Assembly (NCBI GenBank): GCA_963743015.1
Contig: CAVUOD010000014.1
Span: forward strand, 124,001-188,000
Length of the DNA: 64,000 nucleotides
Direction: 5' to 3'
Source: CAVSRC01 sp963743015
GTDB lineage: Bacteria; Pseudomonadota; Alphaproteobacteria; Rhizobiales; Kaistiaceae
A program made the translations under genes and the position numbers. The notes under the pieces were generated by a model that saw only the letters and a list, made by a program, of their open reading frames with translations, made no database searches and was not told the DNA's origin. Numbering within the stretch: the first letter of the stretch is position 1; each line of letters begins with the position of its first letter. This document shows, in pieces, positions 18,442 to 26,420 of this stretch.

Positions 18442-18789
18442 ATGCGAGCGAATGAATGGGAAGCGGTCGGACTGCTGTCGCGCGCGGCGGCCGCGATCGA
18501 GGCGGTGACGGCGAGCGGTGTCGAAGCCTATGTCCGCCAGCGCCATCTGCCGCGCATCCTGCCGGTCGGCCCGGACGAGATTGCCGACGAGAGCGTCGCC
18601 GGGCGGCGGCGAATCGTTGCCCGTTTGGCCCGGGCGCTACGCGCCGAGCGCAACCGCGGCCGCTGCGGCCACTGGACCTACGACCTCAACCGGCACATTG
18701 CGCTGCGCCAGGCCTATCTGGCGGAGCGCCGCTGGCTCGCCGTTCGCGCCAAAAACGAAACCGCCGGGGGCGATGCCCCCGGCGGCTGA
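18442..18789 (+). CDS. conserved hypothetical protein (115 aa), DUF6477-like
   Basis: A 115-residue, helical, Ala/Arg-rich protein with a conserved-looking end (RNRGRCGHWTYDLNRHIALRQAYLAERRWL). A GGAGG lies seven bases before the ATG, supporting the start. The pattern of the first half (LLSRAAAAIEA, YVRQRHLPRILP) recalls DUF6477 of other alphaproteobacteria, but I am not certain. It is divergent from the HTH/DUF6456 operon. Its last codons form the stem of a terminator for the convergent mucR gene. Confidence 0.65.
   Translation: MRANEWEAVGLLSRAAAAIEAVTASGVEAYVRQRHLPRILPVGPDEIADESVAGRRRIVARLARALRAERNRGRCGHWTYDLNRHIALRQAYLAERRWLAVRAKNETAGGDAPGG
18751..18785 (-). terminator. Rho-independent terminator of mucR
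   Basis: On the minus strand an 11-bp perfect GC stem (CCGCCGGGGGC / GCCCCCGGCGG, loop of three) is followed by TTTCGTTTTT. It starts 28 bases after the mucR stop. The stem lies inside the last codons of the convergent 115-aa gene, which end in Gly-Gly-Asp-Ala-Pro-Gly-Gly. Confidence 0.75.
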
Positions 18790-18812
18790 TCTCGCCTGAG
18801 CGGATTGCGGCG

Positions 18813-19229
18813 TCAGGATTTGCGGCGGCGCTGCTGGCCCAGGCCCATCTTCTTGGCGAGCGCCGAGCGGGCTGCGGCGTAATTCGGGGCAACCATCGGA
18901 TAGTCGGCGGCCAGACCCCACTTCTCCCGGTATTCTTCCGGCGACAGGTCGTAGTGGGTGCGCAGGTGGCGCTTCAACGACTTGAACTTCTTGCCGTCCT
19001 CGAGACAGACGATGTAGTCGGGGAAGACGGACTTCTTCGGATTCACCGCAGGCTTCAGCGGCTCCGGTTCGGGCTGCTGCAGCCCCATCTGGGTATTGCC
19101 CAATGCGCGATGCACGTCGGCAATAAGGGCCGGAAGGTCGGCGGCCGGCACCGTGTTGTTGCTTACGTAAGCAGAGACGATATCCGCAGCCAGATCGATA
19201 AGGTCAGCGGCGCCATTCTGTTCGTTCAT
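18813..19229 (-). CDS. mucR: MucR/Ros family zinc-finger transcriptional regulator
   Basis: A 138-residue regulator. The start MNEQNGAADLIDLAADIV gives the normal family length; in-frame upstream ATGs add an unrelated leader. After the N-terminal oligomerisation segment (about residues 5-50) comes the Ros/MucR zinc finger with PDYIVCLEDGKKFKSLKRH, LRTHYDLSPEEYREKWGL and a basic tail (GQQRRRKS). MucR proteins are global, H-NS-like regulators that bind A+T-rich DNA and control exopolysaccharide, motility, symbiosis or virulence genes, and usually their own promoter. An A+T-richer gap of about 340 bases lies upstream, consistent with autoregulation. Confidence 0.94.
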   Translation of the reverse strand: MNEQNGAADLIDLAADIVSAYVSNNTVPAADLPALIADVHRALGNTQMGLQQPEPEPLKPAVNPKKSVFPDYIVCLEDGKKFKSLKRHLRTHYDLSPEEYREKWGLAADYPMVAPNYAAARSALAKKMGLGQQRRRKS

Positions 19230-19565
19230 TTGCTTCACCCAATTCGTTAGTTTTCTTGTGCCCGAGAAGAGCGCAACTCGCTCTGCATTTGACAGGACGT
19301 CACCCTCACGTTGTGCTACGTCGGCAACCAATCCCGTATACTTATGGCCCTCTATATGCGCGCTCCTGAGCAATGACAAGAGGAGCGCGGCGATTATTGT
19401 CAGGTATTATTATTCAATTGGTTGTGTCGAAAGACTCAGGAATATCAGGAAAACCTCTGTGCCTGCTCTGGAGCGGAGCGGTTCAACTGCACGGGCAAAT
19501 TGTCGCAAGCCTGCCCCCAACCATAGATACGTTATTTTTGCCAAGGGTCGCACGCCAAAGCTGTA
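19230..19565 (-). promoter_or_regulatory. upstream/regulatory gap of mucR
   Basis: This 336-base gap has no convincing gene. It is markedly A+T-richer than its neighbours, especially around 19390-19450 (TATTATTATTCAATTGG). It holds the mucR promoter and leader, read on the minus strand, and lies downstream of the Mrp-like operon end (19566). MucR proteins commonly bind such DNA; I see no unique operator, so this is inference. Confidence 0.4.
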
Positions 19566-21242
19566 TTACAGTATGTAATAGAGGAACAGGTACGCGGCGA
19601 GCAGCAGGGTCGCCCAGAACGCCATGCTGCCCGTCGGCCAGGCTCGCGCCAGCACGCCGGTCGGCCCGTGATGACGATAGACGGTGGCCAGGAAGCGCGA
19701 AACGGCGCGCTCGGCCCGTCCTACAAATCGTTGCCGCAACACCCCAGCCCAGCGATAGCAGGCATCGGCGAGCCGCGGGCCGAGGCGGCGCCAGAACCAG
19801 TCCCAATCCAGGGTGATGGTCGGCTTGCGCTTGAGCAGCGGCAGAACGATGACGAAGGCCAGCCCGCCAAACATCAGAAGCTGAACCATCGTGGCCACGT
19901 GGCCGACGGTATAGGGGTGGTAGTCCACCGGGAACGGCAGCAGGCTGTAGAGCGTCCCGGGAAAAATACCGATGCCGAGGCAGAGCGTCGCGAACAGCAC
20001 CATCGCCGCCTGCATGGGCAGCGGCGGATCCTTCGGGCGCAGGCCCGAATCGCGATTGAAGAAGATGTACCATGGCCATTTGAGGCCGATGTCGATGAAC
20101 ACCCCGACCGCGGCGGCCGTCACCAGCAGCCAGACGATGGGCATGTGGGCTTGCGCCGCACCTTCGGCGATCATCGCCTTCGACACGAATCCGGAAGTGA
20201 GCGGCACGGCGGATATCGACAGCCCGCCGATGATGCCGGTGATCATGGTGAGCGGCATGTAGCGATAGAGGCCGCCGAGGTCCGAGGCCTTGCTCTTGCC
20301 GGTCATGGTCATCACCGAGCCGGCCGACATGAGCAGCAGCGCCTTGTAGATGATGTGGGTGAAGGCGTGGGCGGCAGCGCCGTTCAAGGCCATCGGCGTG
20401 CCCACCCCGATGGCGGTCACCATGAAGCCGACCTGGTTGACCAGCGAATAGGACAGGATGCGGCGGATGTCGTTTTCGAGGATGCCGTAGATGATGCCGT
20501 AGAACACCATCCACAGCCCGACGAAAATGAGCACCTCGGCGCCGGGAAAACCGCGCAGCAGCACGTAGACCGCAGTCTTGGTGGTGAAGGCGGAGAGGAA
20601 GACGGTGCCGCTGTAGGAACTGGCCGGATAGGAATCGGGCAGCCATGCCGACACCGGCGGCGCGGCGGCGTTGACCAGGAAGCCGGCGATCATCAGCCAG
20701 TGCGCCAGGCTGTCGGTATGCATGGCCGAAAACGCGGTCGATCCGGTCTCGGCAACGTGGCCGGCAATGCCGGCCATCAGCAGCACGCCGCCCAGGAGAT
20801 GGACGACGGCGTAGCGCAGGCCGGCGGCGCGTGCCCCTGCCCCGCCCGACCAGACGACGATTGTCGAGCCGATCGCCATCAGCTCCCAGAAGACGAAGAC
20901 GGTGATCAGGTCGCCGGCGAAAGCCACGCCGATCGACGAACCGGCGTAGCAGAACGCCGCCACCAGTTCTGTGACGTTGCTACGGTTGAGTGCGTAGAGT
21001 GCGCCACCGAAGGCCATGATCGAGAAGACGATGCCGAAAAGCCGGCTGAGCTTGTCGCCTTCGACCAGAATCAGGTCGTAGCCGAGGAACGGCAGGGTGA
21101 GCCCCTGCCCGTCCGGTACGTACCAGACCAGAACCAGGGTCAGCAGCGGCGCGGCCAGCATGACCGCCTGGCGGGCGCGCAGGGGCAGCAGCGGCAGGGA
21201 CAGGCCGGCAAGGATGAGAACGAAACCCGGAGGCAGCATCAT
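19566..21242 (-). CDS. Mrp-like antiporter third D-type (ND4/ND5-like) subunit
   Basis: A membrane subunit of about 558 residues with roughly 14 or more helices, of the proton-translocating NADH-quinone oxidoreductase/Mrp family. Seen are the lysine/glutamate relay sites: a TM Glu in VFVFWELMAIGS, a Lys in SAFTTKTAVYVLLRG, and the ILENDIRRILSYSLVNQVG and AFTHIIYKALLLM signatures. The start MMLPPG directly follows the small upstream gene; an apparent frameshift there fuses the two frames in this sequence, but they are separate genes. A C-terminal extension (after residue 470) contains a DWDWFWRRLG segment seen in MnhD-like proteins. It is last in the operon. Confidence 0.88.
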   Translation of the reverse strand: MMLPPGFVLILAGLSLPLLPLRARQAVMLAAPLLTLVLVWYVPDGQGLTLPFLGYDLILVEGDKLSRLFGIVFSIMAFGGALYALNRSNVTELVAAFCYAGSSIGVAFAGDLITVFVFWELMAIGSTIVVWSGGAGARAAGLRYAVVHLLGGVLLMAGIAGHVAETGSTAFSAMHTDSLAHWLMIAGFLVNAAAPPVSAWLPDSYPASSYSGTVFLSAFTTKTAVYVLLRGFPGAEVLIFVGLWMVFYGIIYGILENDIRRILSYSLVNQVGFMVTAIGVGTPMALNGAAAHAFTHIIYKALLLMSAGSVMTMTGKSKASDLGGLYRYMPLTMITGIIGGLSISAVPLTSGFVSKAMIAEGAAQAHMPIVWLLVTAAAVGVFIDIGLKWPWYIFFNRDSGLRPKDPPLPMQAAMVLFATLCLGIGIFPGTLYSLLPFPVDYHPYTVGHVATMVQLLMFGGLAFVIVLPLLKRKPTITLDWDWFWRRLGPRLADACYRWAGVLRQRFVGRAERAVSRFLATVYRHHGPTGVLARAWPTGSMAFWATLLLAAYLFLYYIL

Positions 21243-21524
21243 TTGCCGGCCTCCTTCTCGTTGTCGCCGTAATAGGTGTCGGGCCGGCTGAGCGGCTATG
21301 CCGAGCCCCTTGGCGATGCCGATGATGACGAAGCCGCTGACCAGTCCGATGACCGCATAGGCGCCGACGATACCGTCGACGCCGAAGTGGCTGACATGGC
21401 CGTTCACGACATCGACGATGACGGTCAGTGCCATCACGGCGAGCGCCGCCACGGCGAACGCCCGCACGATTGCCGGCCGCACCAGCGGTTCGCTCTTTCG
21501 GGTGTCTCGAGCCTTCTTCGCCAT
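21239..21524 (-). pseudogene. small two-helix membrane protein of the Mrp-like operon, apparent +1 frameshift
   Basis: The gene starts at ATG 21524, directly after the TAG of the upstream subunit, and encodes a short membrane protein: basic N-terminus (MAKKARDTRKSEPL), two hydrophobic segments (AFAVAALAVMALTVIVDVV and VGAYAVIGLVSGFVIIGIA). Near 21292 one extra base appears: in the next frame the protein continues as LSRPDTYYGDNEKEAGK then stops at 21239, overlapping the next ATG. That tail is what small spacer proteins in such operons usually carry. As given, the frame runs on into the next subunit. Likely about 94 aa in reality; role unknown, presumed accessory subunit. Confidence 0.65.
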
Positions 21525-22982
21525 CTAGCCGCCAAGCGTCATCTGGGCGAGCCGCCAGGGCACGCCGGGAAACAGGAAGAGGAGGATCGTCAACAGGGCC
21601 GTCACCACGAGCGCGGCCACGATCGGCCAGGGCGCTTCCTTGATGGCCACGGGCCTGGCGCCAGCGGGGCGGCGGAACGCACGATAGACAACCGGCAGGA
21701 AATAGCCGGCGTTGAGCAGCGTCGACAAGATGATGACGCCGACCGCGAACCACTGGGCACTGCCGGCGGCACCAGTCAGCATGAACCACTTGCCGAGGAA
21801 GCCGGCCGTCATCGGCATGCCGATCATGGACAGCGCACCGACCGCGAAGGCGCCCATCGTCCACGGCATGCGGTAGCCGATGCCGTCCATCTCGCTGACA
21901 TGATCGATATGGGCGGCGGTGTGCAGGGAACCGGCGGCGAAGAACAAGGTGATCTTCGACACGGCATGCGCGGCGATGTGGATGATGGCGCCGACGATGG
22001 CGAGCGGATTGAGCAGCGCGACACCAAGCACGACGTAGGAGAGCTGGCTGATGGTCGAATAGGCAAGCCGGCGCTTGAGGTGATCCTGGCGCAGCGCAAT
22101 CAGCGAGGCGACGATGATGGTGAAGCCGGCGACATAGGTGAGCCAGTCCCCTGCCCCGCTGTCGCGCAGCGTTTCGACGCCGAAGACGAAGACGACCACC
22201 TTGACGATGAGGAAGACGCCGGCCTTGACCACCGCCACCGCATGGAGCAGCGCCGACACCGGGGTCGGCGCGACCATGGCAGCGGGCAGCCAGAAGTGCA
22301 CCGGCATGACGGCGGCCTTGGCGATGCCGAAGACGAACAGGCCGAGCAGCAGCCCGAGGGCGACCGGCGTCAGCTTGCCGGCGAGGATGCCGCCGGTGTG
22401 GAAGTCGAGCGTGCCAGCGGCAATGCCGGTCCAGGCGATGGCCGGCAGCAGCAGCAGCGTCGAGGTTCCGAGCAGCATCAGCAGATAGAGGCGTCCGGCG
22501 GCCTTGGCCTCCGCGTCGCCGCGGTGGGTGACCAGCGGATAGGTCACCAGGGTCAGCAGCTCGTAGAAAAGGAAGGCGGTGAACAGGTTGCCGGAGAGCG
22601 CGATGCCCATGGTCGAGGCGATCGACAGCGCGAAGCAGACATAGAAGACCGTCTGCCGCCCCTCCTTGTTCGCCCGCATATAGCCGATCGAATAGAGCGA
22701 ATTGACGATCCACAGGCCCGAGGCGACGGTGGCGAAGAGAACGCCGAGCGGCTCGACAGCGAAGGCGATCGACAGGCCGGGCAGCACGTCGAGCAGATGG
22801 AGCGCGGGTCGCTCGCCGGAAAGCACAAGGGCGAGCAGCTCCAGGACGGTCACGAACAGGACGAACGTGCCGGCGAGCGTGACGCCTTCGCGCAGGTTCG
22901 GCTGCCGGGAGAACAACGGGATCAGAACCGCCGTAATCGTCGGCACGATCAGCGCAAGGACAATCAGCTCGGCGCCGCTCAT
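21525..22982 (-). CDS. Mrp-like antiporter second D-type (ND4/ND5-like) subunit
   Basis: A 485-residue polytopic protein (about 14 helices) of the proton-pumping subunit family. Seen are FLFYELLTLVTYPLV with the conserved TM glutamate, KAAVMPVHFWLPAAM with the key lysine, VSALLHAVAVVKAGVFL and LKRRLAYSTISQLSYV. It overlaps the upstream mnhD by four bases. It differs from the canonical MnhD beside it, so the complex has at least two distinct antiporter-type modules. MrpA-like N-terminal halves have the same fold; this could be the stand-in for that part of MrpA. Confidence 0.88.
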   Translation of the reverse strand: MSGAELIVLALIVPTITAVLIPLFSRQPNLREGVTLAGTFVLFVTVLELLALVLSGERPALHLLDVLPGLSIAFAVEPLGVLFATVASGLWIVNSLYSIGYMRANKEGRQTVFYVCFALSIASTMGIALSGNLFTAFLFYELLTLVTYPLVTHRGDAEAKAAGRLYLLMLLGTSTLLLLPAIAWTGIAAGTLDFHTGGILAGKLTPVALGLLLGLFVFGIAKAAVMPVHFWLPAAMVAPTPVSALLHAVAVVKAGVFLIVKVVVFVFGVETLRDSGAGDWLTYVAGFTIIVASLIALRQDHLKRRLAYSTISQLSYVVLGVALLNPLAIVGAIIHIAAHAVSKITLFFAAGSLHTAAHIDHVSEMDGIGYRMPWTMGAFAVGALSMIGMPMTAGFLGKWFMLTGAAGSAQWFAVGVIILSTLLNAGYFLPVVYRAFRRPAGARPVAIKEAPWPIVAALVVTALLTILLFLFPGVPWRLAQMTLGG

Positions 22983-24460
22983 GGTGCGCCCCCGATGAGC
23001 AGCGCTGCGGCCTTGCCGGCGATGCCGGTGGTGAAGCCGGCATCGAGACCGAAGAAGATGGTCGCCCCGGCGAGCAGCCAGATGGGGACGAGCATGACCA
23101 GCGGCGCCTCGCTCGCCTTGGCCACCGCTTCACAGGGTTCGCGGAACCAGGCGACCTCGATCACGCGGCCGACATAGACGACGGTGAGCAGCGAGGAGGC
23201 GACGACGAGGAAGCTCAGCCACCACCAGCCCTGCTCGAAGGCGGCGACGACCAGATACCATTTGGAGACGAAGCCGACGGTGCCCGGTATGCCGATCAGG
23301 CCGAGACCGGCGATGACCAGGGCCGCCAGCGTCTGCGGCATCTTGCGGCCGATGCCGGCGAGATCGTCGATCTGGCAGGTCTTGATGCGCAGCACCACGG
23401 CGCCGAGCGCCATGAACAGCGCGCCCTTTATGAGCCCGTGGTTGACGATGTGAACGATGCCGCCGGTGAGGCCCATCTGGGTGGCGATGGAAATGCCCAG
23501 TGTGATGTAGCCGATCTGCGCCACGGACGAATAGGCGAACATGCGTTTCACGTCGGACTGGAATATGGCCACCGTCCCCGCGCCGAAGATGGCGGCGATC
23601 GACAGAGCCATGAGAATCGGCGTGAGCGGCATTTCGGCAAAGACGAAATGCGCGCCGAAGACGGAGAACAGGTAGCGGACGAAGAGATAGATGGCGACCT
23701 TGGTCGCGGTCGCGGCAAGGAAGACCGTCGCGGTCGAGGGCGCGTAGGCATAGGCGTTGGGCAGCCAGACATGGAGCGGGAACAGGGCCAGCTTCAGGCT
23801 GATGCCGACGGTGATGAAGGCGAGCGCGGTCAGCACGGCACGCGACGATTCAACGTCGACGATGCGCTCGGCCATGAGGCCGAGGTTGAGCGTGCCGGTC
23901 ATCAGATAGAGGAAGCCGACGCCGATGATGTAGAAGGTGGCGCCGATGGTGCCGAGGATCAGGTACTGGTAGGAGGCGACCAGCGCCCGGCGATCGCGTC
24001 CCAGGGCAATCAGCGTGTAGCTCGACAGCGACGAAATCTCGAGGAACACGAAGGCATTGAAGGCGTCGCCGGTGATCGTGATGCCAAGCAGCCCGGTCAG
24101 CGACAAGAGATACATGGTGTAGAACCAGGCGACGCGGTCGGATTCGATCTCCGAGGCGACGCTGCGCCAGGCGAAGGGTGCGAGCACCGCGGCAATGCCC
24201 GACACCAGCAGCAGGATCAGGGCGTTGAAGGCGTCGATGCGGTATTCGATGCCGAGCGACGGGTCCCAGCCGCCGATGTGGTAGGAGATCACCCCGGTCG
24301 TCAGCACCTGATGGGCGAGCGCGATCGAGATGGCGAAGGCGATCCACGACGCCGCGGCGGTGATCACCCAGGCCGGTCCCGGCCGGCGCGACAAGGCGGC
24401 AATCAGCGCCGCCAGCAGCGGCACGACCACTTGCAAGGCAGGCAGATTGGCCTGGATCAA
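22979..24460 (-). CDS. mnhD: monovalent cation/H+ antiporter subunit D (MnhD/MrpD)
   Basis: A 493-residue inner-membrane subunit. TM glutamate is in FVFLEISSLSSYTLIALG, the key lysine in LALFPLHVWLPNAYAYAP with ATATKVAIYLFVRY, followed by FQSDVKRMFAYSSVAQIGY. This is closest to canonical MrpD/MnhD among the three D-like proteins in the operon. It overlaps mnhC upstream and the next D-like gene downstream by four bases each. It should form a proton or sodium translocation channel in the multi-subunit antiporter. Confidence 0.9.
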   Translation of the reverse strand: MIQANLPALQVVVPLLAALIAALSRRPGPAWVITAAASWIAFAISIALAHQVLTTGVISYHIGGWDPSLGIEYRIDAFNALILLLVSGIAAVLAPFAWRSVASEIESDRVAWFYTMYLLSLTGLLGITITGDAFNAFVFLEISSLSSYTLIALGRDRRALVASYQYLILGTIGATFYIIGVGFLYLMTGTLNLGLMAERIVDVESSRAVLTALAFITVGISLKLALFPLHVWLPNAYAYAPSTATVFLAATATKVAIYLFVRYLFSVFGAHFVFAEMPLTPILMALSIAAIFGAGTVAIFQSDVKRMFAYSSVAQIGYITLGISIATQMGLTGGIVHIVNHGLIKGALFMALGAVVLRIKTCQIDDLAGIGRKMPQTLAALVIAGLGLIGIPGTVGFVSKWYLVVAAFEQGWWWLSFLVVASSLLTVVYVGRVIEVAWFREPCEAVAKASEAPLVMLVPIWLLAGATIFFGLDAGFTTGIAGKAAALLIGGAP

Positions 24461-24825
24461 CGCTTCTGATCCCGCTTGAAGATCTCGTCTTCTTCAATGG
24501 TGCCGTAGGCCTCGTTGATGCGCACGACGAGCGCCAGACCCAGCGCCAGCGTGGCGACGCCGACGACGATGGCGGTGAGGATCAGCACATGGGGAAGCGG
24601 ATTCGAATAGACGGTGAAATGCGGGTCGAGGACCGGGGCGGTGCCGCCGATGATCTTCCCGGGCGAGATATAGAGCAGATAGACCGAGGTCTGGAACATC
24701 GACAGGCCGATCAGCTTCTTCACCATGTTGCCGCGGGCAATCACGATGTAGAGCCCCGCCACCATCAGGAAGACGGTGATCCACTGGTTGTAGTGGGCGG
24801 CGATCTGGGAGATCAGGTCGTTCAT
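24457..24825 (-). CDS. mnhC: cation/H+ antiporter subunit C (MnhC/NuoK-like)
   Basis: A 122-residue three-helix protein similar to NuoK/MrpC: GLYIVIARGNMVKKLIGLSM (with the conserved glycine and lysine), then HVLILTAIVVGVATLALGLAL. The ATG at 24825 overlaps the stop of mnhB by four bases. The C-terminus is charged (EEDEIFKRDQKR). It is essential for assembly in characterised Mrp systems. Confidence 0.9.
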   Translation of the reverse strand: MNDLISQIAAHYNQWITVFLMVAGLYIVIARGNMVKKLIGLSMFQTSVYLLYISPGKIIGGTAPVLDPHFTVYSNPLPHVLILTAIVVGVATLALGLALVVRINEAYGTIEEDEIFKRDQKR

Positions 24826-25241
24826 CCGCGCCCCCTTCCGGCGAAGGCATAGAAGATCGCCAGCATGGTCGAGGAGACCGTGACGAAGACGCCCACCTCG
24901 ACCAGGAACACGCCCCACTCCTGGCCATGGGTGTGCTCGTGCGCGAGGTGGTTGTAGTCGAGGAAATTGCCGCCGTTCAGCATGGCGTAGACGCCGACGC
25001 CGGCGTAGATCAGCACGCCCAGCGGGATGAGCGCCTCGATGATGGCGACCGGCACCAGCCGCGTCGCCGCGCCCAGGCCGTAGATCAGCGCATAGAGGAT
25101 CATGCTTGCGGCGGCGATGACGCCGGCCTGGAAGCCGCCGCCCGGTCCGAAGTCGCCGAAGAACTGCACATAGACCGCGAAGAGCAGCATGAACGGCAGG
25201 ATGACCTTGGTGGTGACCCGAAGGATGACGTCGAGACGCAT
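24822..25241 (-). CDS. mnhB: cation/H+ antiporter subunit B (MnhB domain)
   Basis: A 139-residue protein with four helices and the MnhB signature FGDFGPGGGFQAGVIAAAS. The ATG at 25241 follows the DUF4040 stop by 11 bases. A histidine-rich loop (NHLAHEHTHGQEW) precedes the last helix. Together with the DUF4040 gene it corresponds to the MrpA C-terminus plus MrpB of standard Mrp complexes, or to MbhD/E/F of membrane-bound hydrogenases. Confidence 0.9.
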   Translation of the reverse strand: MRLDVILRVTTKVILPFMLLFAVYVQFFGDFGPGGGFQAGVIAAASMILYALIYGLGAATRLVPVAIIEALIPLGVLIYAGVGVYAMLNGGNFLDYNHLAHEHTHGQEWGVFLVEVGVFVTVSSTMLAIFYAFAGRGRG

Positions 25242-25252
25242 GCTGTGCCGCC

Positions 25253-25771
25253 CTATTTGCCGTCGTCGCTCGTGGTGCGGCTCACTGATCGCTTGAGAAG
25301 CAGGAACACGGCGATGCCGGCGGTGAAGATCACGGTGGTCTCGCCGAGCGTGTCGTAGCCGCGGTAGCTGGCGAGCACCGAGGTGACGACATTGGGGATT
25401 CCGGTCTCGCCGAGGGAGCGGGCAAGGTAGTCCGGGCCCGCCACCTGGATGGTCGAATCGGCGACGCCGAAGGGCGGCAGCGTCGTGATGCCCCAGATCA
25501 GCGCGGCGGCGGTCACGGCGGCGACGAACAGGGGCAGGACCACCGAATGCAGCGGGCGCGCCTCCTCCGTCTTGGTCAGATAGAGCGTGCCCAGCATCAG
25601 CACGGTGGAAATGCCGGCGCCGACCGAGGCTTCGGTCATGGCGACGTCGACCGCATCGAGCGCGATCAGCACGCTGGCCATCAGGAAGCTGTAGATGCCC
25701 GAGAGAACGGCGACCGCGAACAGGTTGCGCAGACGCACCATGCCGATGCTTGTGGCAGCCAGCAGGGTCAA
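25253..25771 (-). CDS. DUF4040/MbhD-like antiporter subunit
   Basis: A 172-residue membrane protein with the DUF4040 core ALDAVDVAMTEASVGAG, equivalent to the C-terminal end of MrpA and to MbhD/MbhE, and a following MnhB-N-like region (YDTLGETTVIFTAGIAVFLLL). No ATG is available: I use the TTG at 25771, 14 bases after the mnhG stop. A CTG at 25789 overlapping that stop would add six residues and fits the habit of overlap in this operon. So here the MrpA functions are split into separate genes. Confidence 0.83.
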   Translation of the reverse strand: MTLLAATSIGMVRLRNLFAVAVLSGIYSFLMASVLIALDAVDVAMTEASVGAGISTVLMLGTLYLTKTEEARPLHSVVLPLFVAAVTAAALIWGITTLPPFGVADSTIQVAGPDYLARSLGETGIPNVVTSVLASYRGYDTLGETTVIFTAGIAVFLLLKRSVSRTTSDDGK

Positions 25772-25785
25772 CAGGACCGTGGGGA

Positions 25786-26145
25786 TCAGGGTTTCGATGA
25801 CGCGGCCTCCATCGGCTTGGCCTCCGGGTCGGCCTCGTCGGCCAGCACCGGCTTGACGCCGGCATGGAGCGCCGCGCGGGCGATGGCATGGGTGGAGACC
25901 GGGCTCATCAACCCGAAGAAAAGGATGAGGAAGAAGAGCTTGACGGCGACCAGCGAGACGCCGGCAAGGACGATCAGGCCGATCAGGATGAGGCCGCCGC
26001 CGAGCGTGTCCGAAACCGATGAGCCGTGCATGCGGGTGAAGACATCAGGCAGGCGGATGAGGCCGACGGCGCCGATGATCATGAACAGGCTGCCGACGAG
26101 AACGAGGCCGCCGCCGAGCCATTGGCGGAGGAGTTCGAAGGTCAT
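25786..26145 (-). CDS. mnhG: cation/H+ antiporter subunit G (MnhG)
   Basis: A 119-residue three-helix protein with the MnhG signature GLIRLPDVFTRMHGSSVSDT (about residues 28-47). It overlaps mnhF by four bases. The C-terminal tail is polar and unusually long (ADEADPEAKPMEAASSKP). It belongs to the E-F-G block that opens the operon. Confidence 0.9.
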   Translation of the reverse strand: MTFELLRQWLGGGLVLVGSLFMIIGAVGLIRLPDVFTRMHGSSVSDTLGGGLILIGLIVLAGVSLVAVKLFFLILFFGLMSPVSTHAIARAALHAGVKPVLADEADPEAKPMEAASSKP

Positions 26146-26420
26146 GACTCCTCCTCCTCGCCGGCATCGCCGAGCGCCCCGAAGCGCAGGAACTTCAGCA
26201 CCGCGAAGGTGCCGATGATGTTCAGCATGGCATAGGTGAGGCCGATGTCGAGGAACTCCGGACGCCCGGTGAGGAAGCCATAGATCGCCAGGATGAGGAT
26301 GGCGGCATTGCCGATCGAATTGGCTGCGACCAGCCGGTCGAACACGGTAGGCCCGAGAAGTGCCCGCGCCACCATCAGGGCGGTGGCGGCGAGCACGGCG
26401 AGCATCGCGGCGGCCAGCAT
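26142..26420 (-). CDS. mnhF: cation/H+ antiporter subunit F (MnhF)
   Basis: A 92-residue three-helix protein with the MnhF pattern ARALLGPTVFDRLVAANSIG and a final acidic tail (GDAGEEEES). Its ATG overlaps the mnhE stop by one base (TGATG) and its own stop overlaps mnhG by four. MrpF is a small integral subunit of the antiporter; in some bacteria it also exports bile salts. Confidence 0.9.
   Translation of the reverse strand: MLAAAMLAVLAATALMVARALLGPTVFDRLVAANSIGNAAILILAIYGFLTGRPEFLDIGLTYAMLNIIGTFAVLKFLRFGALGDAGEEEES

Noticed and set aside
19566..21524. A single 652-codon antiporter protein fused to a small membrane protein
   Set aside because: Created by the extra base near 21292. The small protein reads to its own stop (21239) in the other frame, overlapping the ATG of the D-type subunit.
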